A DNA stretch of 64,000 nt from Tricholomella constricta (lineage: Eukaryota; Basidiomycota; Agaricomycetes; Agaricales; Lyophyllaceae), in contig JAACJP010000003.1 in NCBI GenBank assembly GCA_013368375.1, forward strand, positions 186,001 to 250,000. Reading direction: 5' to 3'. The position numbers were made by a program, and so were the translations under genes. The notes beneath the pieces are model-generated. The model made no database searches. It worked only from the letters and a program-made list of their open reading frames with translations, and was not told where the DNA came from. Of this stretch, positions 34,835 through 45,132 are shown piece by piece (position 1 is the stretch's first letter; each line of letters starts with the position of its first letter).

Positions 34835-35764
34835 ATGTCGGAAGATGACAAGCAATCTCTGGTCCACCTCGATATGCCTGTTGCAAAAAAAGTGAAGACT
34901 CACGATGCTGGGCCCTCTCCTTCGCAAACTCCACTTAATCCTTTTTCCTTTGTAGCTCCTGTAGGGGTGGCATGGCGGGACAATAGTTGTGCTTATGATG
35001 TGCCTGTCGTGTTGTTGCACAATATATGGCGCCAAAAACCCGACACCATCACTGAGCTCCTTACATTCTGTAATTCTGAGATTTTGGCTTCACTCATTGC
35101 CCAATTCTCTTATGCCGCCACCTTGCAGCCAGTTCGTTTGGAGAACCTGTGTGACACCTTGCGTCACTCTTTATTCGTGAAATCTCCTTCCACATTTCCT
35201 TGGGGCCAGTACACAAGTGTGCACTCAATGTTTGACTACATCTTTGACTCCCGTGTCCAGGTCTTGTCATCCAAGCTCACCTGTCCAAACCGCCATCGTG
35301 TGAGCCGCGTGGTTGATCCTATCATGGGTTGTTTTTTTATACCTATAACAGATGGTGATACCTCATTGCAAACCTATGTACGTACATTTCAGTACCAGGC
35401 GGGGTCACGGTGTCGCACATGTCAGAGCACATTGACAATGGTACATACTTTCATACATGCTCCTCCTTTGTTGGCTTTTGATTTGACACGGGGAAGTCCG
35501 ACACTCTCATGGGACTTAACGGTAATATCAGGACAAAGGCATTGTCAGCAGCAGGTTAGTTACCGCCTTGCTGGTGTCATTTACCATGGCGAATGCCACT
35601 TTGTTTCTCGAGTGATCTCCCCTTTAGGGTCTCGCAATGTCTGGTGTCACGATGGGATGACCACATGTGCTTCTGTTGAGCATGAAGGGTCTGACTTAGA
35701 AATTCAGAACCTTGCATACTTGGGTGCCAAAAATGCAATTATGGCGGTGTATGTTCGGGCGTAG
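34835..35764 (+). CDS. Ubiquitin-hydrolase-like cysteine protease ORF of the Helitron
   Basis: 309 residues starting 5 bp after the helicase stop, in another frame. The Cys box WRDNSCAYDVPVVLLHNIW (about 34974-35030) and the His box LAGVIYHGECHFVSRVI (about 35560-35613), followed by VWCHDGMTTC, match the catalytic plan of USP/UCH-type (C19) deubiquitinases. A CPNRH...CRTC cysteine set lies between (about 35282-35425). Similar proteases are known as accessory domains of some basidiomycete transposons. The frame is open for at least a dozen codons upstream of the ATG, overlapping the helicase end, so frameshifting or splicing could join the two. The target is unknown. The basic tract KKVKTH near the start might be a nuclear signal. 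Confidence 0.7.
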   Translation: MSEDDKQSLVHLDMPVAKKVKTHDAGPSPSQTPLNPFSFVAPVGVAWRDNSCAYDVPVVLLHNIWRQKPDTITELLTFCNSEILASLIAQFSYAATLQPVRLENLCDTLRHSLFVKSPSTFPWGQYTSVHSMFDYIFDSRVQVLSSKLTCPNRHRVSRVVDPIMGCFFIPITDGDTSLQTYVRTFQYQAGSRCRTCQSTLTMVHTFIHAPPLLAFDLTRGSPTLSWDLTVISGQRHCQQQVSYRLAGVIYHGECHFVSRVISPLGSRNVWCHDGMTTCASVEHEGSDLEIQNLAYLGAKNAIMAVYVRA

Positions 35765-36803
35765 TTATTTTGATGAGTGAACCTATATGCAAGGATAACT
35801 TGGCTTTGGTAGATAGCCGTGTCTCATACATACACTGACATTGAAACCGCCAGAACTCGGACCTGCCGTTTAACGGCCCGCGCAACCAAGTCCTTCATCG
35901 GGCCTCTCTCATGGCCTGAGTCTTCATCCACGTTATCAACCTACACCCTGATACACTCTTTTTTCTTATCGGAACTGATCACGACAATCTGCGTGGTCCG
36001 CTTCCCCCTCCGCTCTGCTGGAGGCCGGATGGCTCCGTTTACAATCTACCCAACCCACTCTCAGGCACCACAGTCAATGCTCCGACGACCCAGCCCTGCT
36101 CTGCTTCACGCAGACCCTTCGGGGGCGCAACTTGTGCACAAGATCGCGTGTAGACGTGCAACCTTCGGGGAGAAGGACCCATGGCGGAAGGACGCTAGTA
36201 TCCAACGCAAGGCTTTGTCCCTACACAGGCCTCACCCCATGGGGAGATTGCTAGCAAATCGACTGGACCTTATCGAGCACAGGGGGAGTCTTTGGGCGTA
36301 CTAATGAAGAGCAGAAGATATGGTGAATAGGGGGAGTAAGAGGGCTGGGGCGGTTCAGGGCCCGCAAAGCATAGTAGAAGGCAGGGTCACTCTTCCAACA
36401 ACTTTGACAATCCAGTCTCGCGCACCATTTGGAGGTTCTTCACATGAGCTGATCCTGCGCAACACCATCTATGCAGCTTGCTGACAGCTGGAAGCCGTTT
36501 GGCGATCACGCGTACAGACACGGCGAACCATCACAGAACCCGGAGAATGAGGTGGAACTCCTACGAAATCCGGTAGTCTTTCGAGCCATTGGCGTGGGTC
36601 AGGTGCAAGACTGATGAGGGGGATGCTTTAGGTGTAGCCTGCTCCCGGGGGAATGTGACCGTGCACCCTAATTTTTTGTGTGTTTTGAGTATGTCTAAAT
36701 TACACCCCATATAAGGAAAAAAAAAAAAGAGACACAGCGAGACACTCTCGATGCAAGGGTTTTCTCCCACGCGCAGTAATAGCTTCTTCAACGTTCAAAC
36801 GAA
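35765..36803. other. Helitron 3' flank, unassigned
   Basis: A 161-codon frame (35819-36304, +) lacks motifs and is probably chance. The Helitron 3' end should lie here, but no convincing hairpin plus CTRR end was found. A 13-nt A-run starts near 36717. Confidence 0.4.
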
Positions 36804-37054
36804 GAGCGACAAATGTACATGACAACCTGAACATTGCCCCAGACTGCATCAATATACAGCTTTTCGCCACTGCTTGGTTTAGGGGCTTCAGTAAAATATA
36901 CTCCTCCTGAAATGCGCGTTTCTTTTTGGAGATTGAAAGGTGCAACTTGCGACCGTCGACATGCATAGTATGAGTTTTTGATAGCCGCTAGTGGTCGCTG
37001 GTTGGTCAAAAAGTATAAAGAGACATGAAATGGATGATCCCAACAACCATTTTG
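36804..37054. repeat. Dispersed repeat, copy 2
   Basis: Same repeat as 7026-7280, same orientation, similar along its whole length. Its match stops at CATTTTG, exactly where the left terminal repeat of the tyrosine-recombinase retroelement begins. Confidence 0.85.
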
Positions 37055-37239
37055 ATAGCTAAGGCTATGTAAGCTTGCGCACGGCTAGCCTAAGATTCTT
37101 TAAGAATCAGGCTCGCCCGGACACGGAATCCTTTTCCTCTCTCACGTGATTACCGATTACTTTCCTTTTTGAGCTATGCGCGCCATTTCTCAGACGTCTT
37201 TCTCCTGCGCGCTCCCTCACCTTATAAATTTTTTAGTCA
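37053..37239 (+). repeat. Left direct terminal repeat of the DIRS-like element
   Basis: Begins TGATAGCTAAGG and ends TTTTTTAGTCA. Matches 42855-43030, including the shared GCTTGCGCACGGCTAGCCTA and CTCTCTCACGTGATTACCGA blocks. About 11 bp longer than the right copy. Probably holds the element's promoter; the ACGTGA box is in both copies. Confidence 0.88.
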
Positions 37240-37243
37240 ACAT

Positions 37244-38665
37244 ATGTCCACCCTGCTCCCTAATGCCAGAATTCTAGGGCCTCTGCACGAGGATTTTGAC
37301 TTCGAAGAACACCTCAATGTACCGGATGCGCATAGGATGCCTGAGATTCCCCTTTCCTTGCGGGTGTCTCGCAATGTCGACATCAAGAAGTATAACGACG
37401 AGAGCATCTTCAAGACTGTATCGGCCAAGGAAACTCCTTGCCCACGTCCAGTTGACCTGGACATCGGCCCGACCTTGTGTCAGCCTTATGCATATACTGA
37501 CGAAGAGATGCAGGAAATGGTGGACAGTCAGGCCGTCTGTGCGACTCTCAGCCCTCTGCCTCTCGAGCTGGTCCGTTTCATCGAAGCGGAGCATTTACGC
37601 TCTAAGAAGGTCGCAGAGGTGGACAGGCAGGACAAAGATATGGAGAGCAAGGCTTGGACTCGTTTACTCGGAAGTATGTGTCTCGTTGATCCGGTCAAGC
37701 GTGTTCCTGCCCAGCGGGACCGGATCACTATCCCGACAACCTATTTGCTCTGCATCAAGAACAAGCTCTGCCCTCCGCTCAATTTCTTCACCAACGATCG
37801 CATTGATCTCGTCAACTACTCTCCTCAAGATGTCCACTTCAAATTGTTGCGCCCTTGGAGTGACGAAGACTCGTCGGAGAAGGTGCAGTTGCTGGATATG
37901 CCGAAGATGATCTCTATGTGGGGTGCGGACGACGTGAGCACTTGCCTTACGCCCTACCGATACACTGAAGCTTCAGCCGATCTTTTAACGGCTCTCGAGC
38001 TTCTGTGTAATCCTCTCTCGTCGTCCACCAGCACCAGCACCACCGGTACGGAAACCCCATCCTCCGAAGCCGCCACTTCAGTGTACTCTTACGCCACAGA
38101 GTTCAAGAAACATCGTGATTTCTTCCTGCAATTGGACAATTACGAGACCACATTCAAAGATTGGTACCCGTTTGAGGTCAAGGCATGTCGTGATATTCTC
38201 AAAGGCATTCTCTTTGACTGGGATGTCTATGCCTCGGAGGTTTTGTTGCGCATTTGTCTAGGCTCTCTCGAACGTGAACGCAAGGCCGCCACCCCCGCTT
38301 TCAAGCGACCTTTTGAGCAAGGTCATTTCACTGGTTCAAAGACGCCTCGCGCTTCGCGCTCGGATTCAGCACCATCTCAAATCGCACTCGCCAGCCCTTT
38401 CGGGCCAGAGCTGGACGAGTGCCTCAATGTCTCATATGTGGATGCGGTCACTCCTTTCGGGAGTAACCGAGCTCAATCACGTCCTTCGAAGACGGAAAGC
38501 CTCTCCACGCTCAACTCAGAGACAACGCCTTGTGGACCACAAAATCCAGCAAAGGGTTCAAGAGAATCTGTACGCTTTTTAACCTCAACCGGTTCTGCGG
38601 CGGACATTGTGTGGAGGACAACACGCCGCTTTCGAACGTACCTCATCCTGCGAGTGCACGTTTGA
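37244..38665 (+). CDS. Gag-like protein of the DIRS-like element
   Basis: The start MSTLLPNARILGPLHED at 37244 is just outside the left repeat; an in-frame ATG at 37169 lies inside it. The body (FEEHLNVPDAHRMPEIPLSL; LPLELVRFIEAEHLRSKKV) is the usual first ORF of agaric tyrosine-recombinase retroelements, likely a nucleocapsid protein. Near the end a second frame reads LFNLNRFCGGHCVEDNTPL, which looks like the true C-terminus with a Cys/His pair, so a frameshift near 38565 is likely. No known enzyme domain. Confidence 0.65.
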   Translation: MSTLLPNARILGPLHEDFDFEEHLNVPDAHRMPEIPLSLRVSRNVDIKKYNDESIFKTVSAKETPCPRPVDLDIGPTLCQPYAYTDEEMQEMVDSQAVCATLSPLPLELVRFIEAEHLRSKKVAEVDRQDKDMESKAWTRLLGSMCLVDPVKRVPAQRDRITIPTTYLLCIKNKLCPPLNFFTNDRIDLVNYSPQDVHFKLLRPWSDEDSSEKVQLLDMPKMISMWGADDVSTCLTPYRYTEASADLLTALELLCNPLSSSTSTSTTGTETPSSEAATSVYSYATEFKKHRDFFLQLDNYETTFKDWYPFEVKACRDILKGILFDWDVYASEVLLRICLGSLERERKAATPAFKRPFEQGHFTGSKTPRASRSDSAPSQIALASPFGPELDECLNVSYVDAVTPFGSNRAQSRPSKTESLSTLNSETTPCGPQNPAKGSRESVRFLTSTGSAADIVWRTTRRFRTYLILRVHV

Positions 38666-38709
38666 TGGTTACATACAAGCCTAACTCCTATATCCAACAG
38701 CCTCTCGCG

Positions 38710-40880
38710 TAACACGATTTCTCGGCTCACATTCATTACCGACCTCCTCTTCCTAACTCATCGCCTGCTGACAACGATCTCTATGAATGTGTCGTAACCC
38801 CTTACAATATCTCGGCATTCCAACATCTTCTTAGCAAACACCATCTAACCAGCTCTTATCCCTTGCTCGACGAAAATCTATCTCATGGTTTCCCACTTGG
38901 TATCCTCCCAGAACTCCAGCACAGCATCATTATCAAAAATCACCCCTCCGTGGATACTCACTCTGAAGCCGTTCGTGATTACATCGCAGCTGAGTTATCT
39001 TGTGGTCGCATGTCGGGCCCCTTCAGTTTACAAGATGTCGAGAGAACTTTGCGAGGCCCAGTATACTCATCACGTTTCATCATGGCAGAGCATGATGTCG
39101 GCCCAGATCTTCCCCCCAAGCTGAGGGTCTGCCGTAACCTTTCGAAAAACAATACGGTTACTGGGATGCCCTCGGTCAACAGCTTCATATCTAAAGATGA
39201 TTTCCCTACTCGTTTCGATATGGCCTTCCAAGTAGCCAATGAGGTATGTCTATCCCATGACTCTTCTAAATTGCTTCTCCACTGCGAACCGTGGCTTTCT
39301 GGACCTCGTCTTAGCTACCTCTTTTGTTGGACATCGTCCAATGTTTTCTCCATCCCTTACTCCAATCTCCGCCCTCTTGGGCTATGATGATGTCCTCTCA
39401 TCGTCAAACTCCTATCTCTCTCATGCTTTCACGACGTACTCTTGTTGTAGCCATTCTTTTTGCATGGCGCGTGAGTTTTCTACACTCCAATCTCTGTATT
39501 TTATACTTATTGACGTCCCGTTGCACTCTCGCTTGGGGCGTCTCTACTGCACATATCTCTTTCCCTCTTCTACAAGCGACAGTTCCGGAGCTTGTGCTTA
39601 TCTCTCTCCATCCTCAGGTCGCACAAGCCCCTCCCGGCACCCAGGCCATGTCCTTCGACATCAAGGCCTTTCATTGCACCTGCCCGGCTCTCTCTCATCA
39701 TTAGCCCTTTTTAGTCATCTCATTCAAAGGCGATTTCTTTATCGATCATGTACATCCCTTCGGTCGCCAACCAGCTAGCAGTAACTCCGAGCAAGTCGCT
39801 AATGCAACTGTAGATATTTGGCATGCCGAAACCTCCATGCAAGCTCTCTTCCTCAAATACGAGGATGATATCGAAGCCTTCCGCTTCCCTGTGTCTGATG
39901 GCCCTTTCCGAGACGGTGCCTATACTTATGCCTACGACCGTGGCTCTATTTCAGGACCTCAACGTTCCCTGGCACCCTGATAAAATGGACCCATGCTTCT
40001 CAAGCACCTTCACCTTTATTGGTTTCGCATGGGATCTCGAGTCGTGCATGGTCTCCCTTCCAGAAAAGAAGCGGCTCAAATATTTCGCTGGAGTCTCGAA
40101 TATGCTCGATGCCCACCTCCGTCTTCATTGCTCTTTCCTCCTCCGCGATATACAAATTATTCACGGCACTCTCGTGCATGTATCATTCGTCTTTCCCGAC
40201 GGCTCTTCGCACCTGCCAGCTTTTTCTTACTTTATGTCGGGTTTGCCCTCTCCTACTTCTCATAATTTCTCTCCTCATCCTCAACAGACTTCCGGGCTAA
40301 TAACTTCTTCTGGGCTAATAATTTCGTTCATCATCACCTCTCCGACTCTGTAGTATTCGCTCTCCGTTGGTGGGCTAGTAAACTAGCGGACCCTCTTGCC
40401 GCCCGGGTCCTACATCCCATCAGTTCTCAGGCTCCAGACCTTGTCTACGTCGACGCTTCTACATCCTGGGGCATCGGGATAATCATAGACAAATTCTGGC
40501 ATGCTTTCCAGCTTCGAGAAGATTGGAAACGCCCGCAGCATGACATATGTTGGCTAGAGGTGCTCGCAGTTGAGTTCGCCATATACTTCCTCGTCCAGAT
40601 TGATCTGAACAACACATGTGTTTTGACCCATTCTGACAACATGGGCGCTATCGGCGCCCACCACAAGTCTCGCAGCCCAAATGTACCTATCAATCTCTGC
40701 GCTCGACGCACCTATGCTGTTCTTGCTCAGTGTCTCGTCATTCCATCTTTTGAGTACGTCGCTTCGGAAGATAATCCTGCTGACCCCATCTTGCGTGGAG
40801 AATCGGGGTCCCCCTCTCGTTCTTGGCTCCCGCGGGCCTTCGAGCTCCCGCGTGAACTTCGACCCTTCTTCCATGAATAA
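38710..40880 (+). pseudogene. Reverse transcriptase and RNase H of the DIRS-like element
   Basis: RT text starts SAHIHYRPPLPNSSPAD and continues through RGPVYSSRFIMAEHDVGPDL, KLRVCRNLSKNN and FPTRFDMAFQVANE (about 39205-39240). After a gap of about 400 bp that looks like an intron it resumes with APPGTQAMSFDIKAFH and the active site KYEDDIEAFRFP (about 39857-39892, the YxDD box), then NVPWHPDKMDP and TFIGFAWDLES. RNase H follows: VYVDASTSWGIGI, WLEVLAVEFAIYF, HSDNMGAIGAHH and EDNPADPILRGE (about 40445-40800). A TAG near 39702 and a frameshift near 39935 break the frame. Confidence 0.8.
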
Positions 40881-41539
40881 CTCACTTCGACACGCGGTCT
40901 CTCGTGAGGCCGCCAACGTTGCCTTGGGTGTCTCAAATGACCACGAACACCCTCCACACAAGTCGACCGTCAAAAGCTCTCCTTCGTGTTGTAGGTCGAG
41001 GTGTCTTTGTCATGCCCCCACCGAAGTCTCCTCATCCAAAGGGCATCATGACTGCATCTAAGCAAGCCCCTTCTATATCCTCGCAATCTACAGCTTCCTC
41101 CTCCCCTCCGCTTCGCATCGTCGCCCAGGGTGTTTCCATTATGCTTGCTTCGCGCTCTTCTCGACAATCCGGCATAACCATTATGCCTGCTCGCAATTCT
41201 AACCCTCGCGCCGACTCTCCGATCATCTCATTGCCACCGCCACCCTCTTTGTCATTGTCGATGCCAACTGCCCATCTCGCAGACGCCTCAATCTCCTCAT
41301 CCTTTCCTCGTCTCGCCGCTGCACAACATTTTCCATTCCGCCATCGTCGTCTTCCCTCCTCTTGTAATACTTATCAATCCTCATCTCTTCATCCACCAGT
41401 TCTGGCAGACCAACATATTCTTCTTTGGACAGCTCCGTACTCCCACCGAGCTCGTTCCTCACTCGACAAAGTCTCACCTTGTCTCCAGGTACCTCCCCTG
41501 TCCCTCTCTTATCTCTTTCTTTCTCATCCACCCTATAGT

Positions 41540-42533
41540 CCAACATCTTCGAGTGCCTCCTTGAATCGGTCTCTGATTCCACGCGCCAATCTTACGGTGC
41601 TGGACTCCTTCGATTTACCCAATTTTGCGACCGTGAGCACATCGCTGAACACCAACGCATGCCCGCCTCCGAAGTTCTCCTATCTGCTTTCGTCGCCGAC
41701 GCTGCGGGCACCTGTTCCGGCGAGTGCATTCGTAATTGGTTAAATGGTCTCCGATTTTGGCACAAGCTTAATCGAGCTCGTTGGCACGGTCGAGACTCTC
41801 TCGTCCCATCGTTGCAAAAACAGCTGATAAGTTAGGATCCACCTTCCGCCGCCCCCCTCGTAATCCTATCACTGGAGAACACCTTTACGCTCTTCACCAA
41901 AAACTTGACCTCTGGTCCCCTTTTGGGGCTGCCGTCTGGGCGACTGCCCTCACCGCCTTTTGGGGCTGTCGTCGCCTTGGGGAACTTCTTCCTCAATCTG
42001 CAACCTCTTACTCTCCCATCACCATACCACTCCGCTCTGCCCCTTGCTCGACATCTTTTGTCGATGGCAAAAAGGTCATCACCATCCACCTCCCCTGGAC
42101 CAAGACCACTACCTTTTGTGGCGGCGAGTGCATCCTTACCGCCACGGGTAACATTTTCTGTCCTGTCACCGCCATCAAAAACTATCTTCGCATCAACAAC
42201 ATATCTTCGTCCGCCCCCTTCTTCGCTTTTTCTGATAATGCTCACCCTTTTTCTCCTTTAACTAAAAGCTCCTTCTTACAACACACTTCTGCTATCTTCT
42301 CCGGCCTCCGCCTCGAACCTGTTTTTGGCCACAGATATTGCATCAGGGGCTCCCTCGAACTCCTTGCTGCCGGGGTCGCCCCCGAGGTCATTATGAAACT
42401 CGGTGGTTGGTCTTCTCTCTGTTTCCTCACCTACTGGCGTCGTCTCAATTTTCTCGTTCCCTCAGCTATCATACGTACTTGGGAGGATAATCATCGTCAT
42501 TTCGCCGAAAAACATCATTTACCTTATCTTTAA
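41540..42533 (+). pseudogene. Tyrosine recombinase of the DIRS-like element, catalytic Arg lost
   Basis: The N-terminal core-binding part (SYGAGLLRFTQFCDREHIAE, about 41590) and the catalytic part from about 41835 are in different frames, with a shift near 41820. The first catalytic Arg box is WGCRRLGELLP (about 41961-41993) and the Tyr box is LGGWSSLCFLTYWRR (about 42399-42445). The His/Arg box reads GHRYCIRGSLELL (about 42327-42365), where the family has H-x-x-R; here the position is Cys (TGC, 42339-42341). By family logic this copy cannot catalyse strand exchange. It ends at 42533. Confidence 0.82.
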
Positions 42534-42768
42534 TTTTTGCTTTCAATTTACATTACCTTCTCCCTACTTAACAATATAATTCTTTCGCATGCCTCTGTGG
42601 GGTAGCTCGGACAGTAAGGTCGCCCGACGGTGGAGCCATGCTCTATTCGGGTAGTCGTGGCCTCCCTTCCTGACCCAAGCTACACTTGGACCTCGCTCGC
42701 GGTATCATCTCAGATTTAGCCGACCGGGATCGTGCGCGGGGCCCGACTTTCTTACTACCATTTGTACA

Positions 42769-42790
42769 GAGGTTCGAGCAACCGAACCTC
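42769..42790. promoter_or_regulatory. 8-bp perfect hairpin in the DIRS-like element 3' region
   Basis: GAGGTTCG (42769-42776), a 6-nt loop and CGAACCTC (42783-42790). It lies between the recombinase stop and the right repeat in a 320-bp non-coding stretch. It could be an RNA 3' structure. It resembles a tRNA T-arm GTTCGA, but no full tRNA fits. Confidence 0.5.
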
Positions 42791-42854
42791 TTACCAAACC
42801 ATTCTTCTACTCATTCTCTCTTCTTACTTGCATTCTCGAGAGCGCTAGCCTTAT

Positions 42855-43030
42855 TGATAGCTAAGCTATAGCTTGCGCACGGCTAGCCTAAGATTAAATA
42901 AGGCTCGCGCGGACACGGAATCCTTTTCCTCTCTCACGTGATTACCGATTCCTTTTTTTTTGAGCTATGCGCGCCATTTCTTAGACATCTTTCTCTTGCG
43001 CACTCTCTCACCTTATAAAATTTTTAGTCA
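42855..43030 (+). repeat. Right direct terminal repeat of the DIRS-like element
   Basis: 176 bp, begins TGATAGCTAAGC and ends TTTTTAGTCA; pairs with 37053-37239. Confidence 0.88.
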
Positions 43031-43972
43031 CCCCCCATAACCTTGAAGAAAGCCTTCGGACCCATGCCTCTGGCTGTCAGAACATCCGAACCGCTGGCCT
43101 TGACTGGAGGGCCGCACGGATACCGTGGACCGCAGGAACGGCTGAAATGAGGGGAAGACTTGGACTGGTGTTTAAAAGAGGAAGATACTTCTAGAATATG
43201 GGATAGTACTTACTGACGATCTTTACGCCTAGCAATCTGGTGTCTTCGACAGTGAAATCCGGAGTTGAGCCGCCATGGACCACATTCAGAAGCACTTTTT
43301 TGTTGTTTGAGTTCATTAAGCGTCCAGTTTGAAATTGAACGGAGGCATACTGGTGCCGGTGCTAGCTCTTTCACTGTTCGCACGAGTTCTTCCCGGCTCC
43401 TGACACTGTTAGAGGACGTCCGGATGGGCAAAGGCGAGCGAGGAGCTGCAAGCCGGCAGGAGCCAAGAGGGTCCTGAATGCGGTCAAGTGAGCAATCAAC
43501 AGTGCGAAACGTGAGAAGGGCGACGAGAGAGCAAGCTAAGAGTCGATCAATGTATAAACCCAAAGATACTGTTATTGTTCAGGTTGGAGATATTCTATCT
43601 CCAACACAGGCTTACTACATCGCCGAGCCAGTGATAAGGCGGTATGTAAAGGCGCTGACTACTGATGAGTAACAATTGTCCAGCTGACTGATAGGAATCT
43701 AAGTAGTGGTGTCGGTGTGGAAGTCATGGCTACGAAAGGGACGTAAGAACAGTATGGTGGTCAGCAAGTATGTCTAAGGCGGGGGCCATGGGGGCCGATG
43801 ACAGAGAACAAGAGACTAAGCGATAATAGGAGCAGACGAGAGAGACATGGGTGGGTGGAACAGGGAGATGCCAACAAAAAACGAAAGCGAGAAATTGCGG
43901 TTGTCAAGGCGGGATTTTCCGGAGCTGAGGTTCAAATGAGTTTTGCTCAATGTCGCCCACGCCCACGCGCGC
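43031..43972. other. Host sequence between two retroelements, possible gene remnant
   Basis: Minus-strand reading from about 43400 to 43050 gives coding-like text (VHGGSTPDFTVEDTRLLGVK, then ARGMGPKAFFKVMG) across a possible intron near 43210, suggesting the edge of a host gene cut by insertions. The family is not recognised. A 117-codon minus frame (43210-43563) overlaps it. Confidence 0.35.
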
Positions 43973-44957
43973 TGATAGAGCTAGAAGGCCTGTGGGTGCT
44001 GTACACAACAACAAAACAACTAACAACTATAGGGGGCGAGAAGTGTTAAAAGTTCCCAAACACGCAAGTGTGCAGGGCTAAAAGGATGGTTTGGGCGAAG
44101 GTTAAGACGACCCGACTCGATATTAGTCGAACCGATGACGATGCGACGAGTGCGATGGCATGCGATAGTTCCCAGCTGGAACTGGTCGGCGACGCGACTG
44201 TTGATGTCGGTGGCGCGACAACGAGACGAACGATGCTAAAACGGAGAACTCACGGGTTCGGGCGGTGGTTACGAGCGGACAGATACGGCGGTTTACTAGA
44301 TTTACTACAGTGGCGACGGTTACGGCGGTTTGCGACGGGTTTATACGATGAGGACGGTTCGGTGACGACGGAGACGATGGTTTTTGAGCTATTAACTCTG
44401 AACGTGAGGGAAAATACGGGCTATAATTCACTGGGGGGGCAGTAGGTACTACATGGGATTTGTTTATATGGTAAAGCCAAATCACCGACTCTTAGTGCGA
44501 CCATGCAGGCGTTTCACGTTAGGTTGTCGCCAAGTCTGGTGCCGCGCGGTGCATTTCTGAGGACAAGTCGAGTGTGGCGCGTTATTGATCGGATACCAGC
44601 GTCGGATCGGATACGTGGTCAGGGCAGTCAGCGATTGCGGGACTCCGTGAGTTAGTCGGATCTGTGCCGTGAATAGGAGACGGAGTGGTTTTTGTCGGTA
44701 AGTACGTCATGGGTAAGGCGCCAAGTCGGGTGTTTGACGTTTTGACAGACGAACGTGCGTAGTCGCTTGGTGACTACACGGTTACTCCGATCTCCGGCGC
44801 CCGTGAACGAGGTCGGCCGAGATGGGTAGGTCGCGTTTAGGTCGGGAGTTGGTCGGCGAGTTGGTTGGCGAGTCGGTCGATACTGTCGCGTGCATCTTTG
44901 GGCGGTTTACTGTGGTCGGGACGTCGGATCGGTGGCCAGCCGAAGGGGTGCATATCA
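43973..44957 (-). repeat. 3' LTR of Ty3-B
   Basis: 985 bp, same length as the right LTR and about 97% identical by eye. In element orientation it starts TGATATGCAC and ends CTCTATCA. Open frames inside both LTRs (such as 44068-44445) are not conserved in length and look like chance. Confidence 0.93.
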
Positions 44958-44973
44958 TCTCCTCCTTACTTGA
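44958..44973 (-). promoter_or_regulatory. 3' polypurine tract of Ty3-B
   Basis: On the minus strand TCAAGTAAGGAGGAGA abuts the LTR start TGATATG, the expected place for plus-strand DNA priming. The same 16-mer recurs at 46397-46412 and 50530-50545. Confidence 0.85.
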
Positions 44974-44977
44974 ATTA

Positions 44978-44995
44978 CCGACTGTCCCTAGTCGG
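44978..44995. promoter_or_regulatory. Hairpin upstream of antisense gene 1
   Basis: CCGACT-GTCCCT-AGTCGG, perfect 6-bp stem, 4 bp from the polypurine tract. It pairs with the related hairpin at 46417-46434, in which one stem base pair changes on both sides. Confidence 0.65.
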
Positions 44996-45132
44996 CTTCG
45001 AGGTACCGGATCGGCATCCTAGTTGGCATGGTGTTGTACGGGGTGATGCGGGGGGGGTGGCGGTGCGTACTGCCCTGGCGACGAGTCCGATTCAGTTTTA
45101 TACCCCTGCCGTCCGTGGTCGTCCTTATTACA

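Larger units (their letters stand above)
37053..43030 (+). mobile_element. DIRS-order tyrosine-recombinase retrotransposon, decayed
   Basis: About 6 kb with gag-like, RT, RNase H and tyrosine recombinase genes in that order on the plus strand, between direct repeats of about 180 bp. A tyrosine recombinase in place of a DDE integrase, and direct rather than inverted ends, fit the PAT/Ngaro-like branch of the DIRS order. It has several lesions: a TAG in RT near 39702, frameshifts near 39935 and 41820, and loss of a recombinase catalytic Arg. No target-site duplication is seen, as expected for recombinase-based insertion. Confidence 0.85.

Noticed and set aside
35819..36304. A 161-codon plus-strand frame after the Helitron protease ORF.
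   Set aside because: No motif, no splice sites and irregular composition; probably chance.
36301..36304. CTAA followed by T as a possible Helitron 3' end.
   Set aside because: No stem-loop 10-15 bp upstream, which Helitron ends require. The true end remains unlocated.
42769..42790. A tRNA gene suggested by GGTTCGA in the DIRS-like 3' region.
   Set aside because: No acceptor, D or anticodon arm can be drawn around it; only a simple hairpin is supported.
44068..44445. Open frames inside the two Ty3-B LTRs (also 55701-56192).
   Set aside because: The lengths differ between the two LTR copies because of small changes, so there is no sign of selection for a protein.
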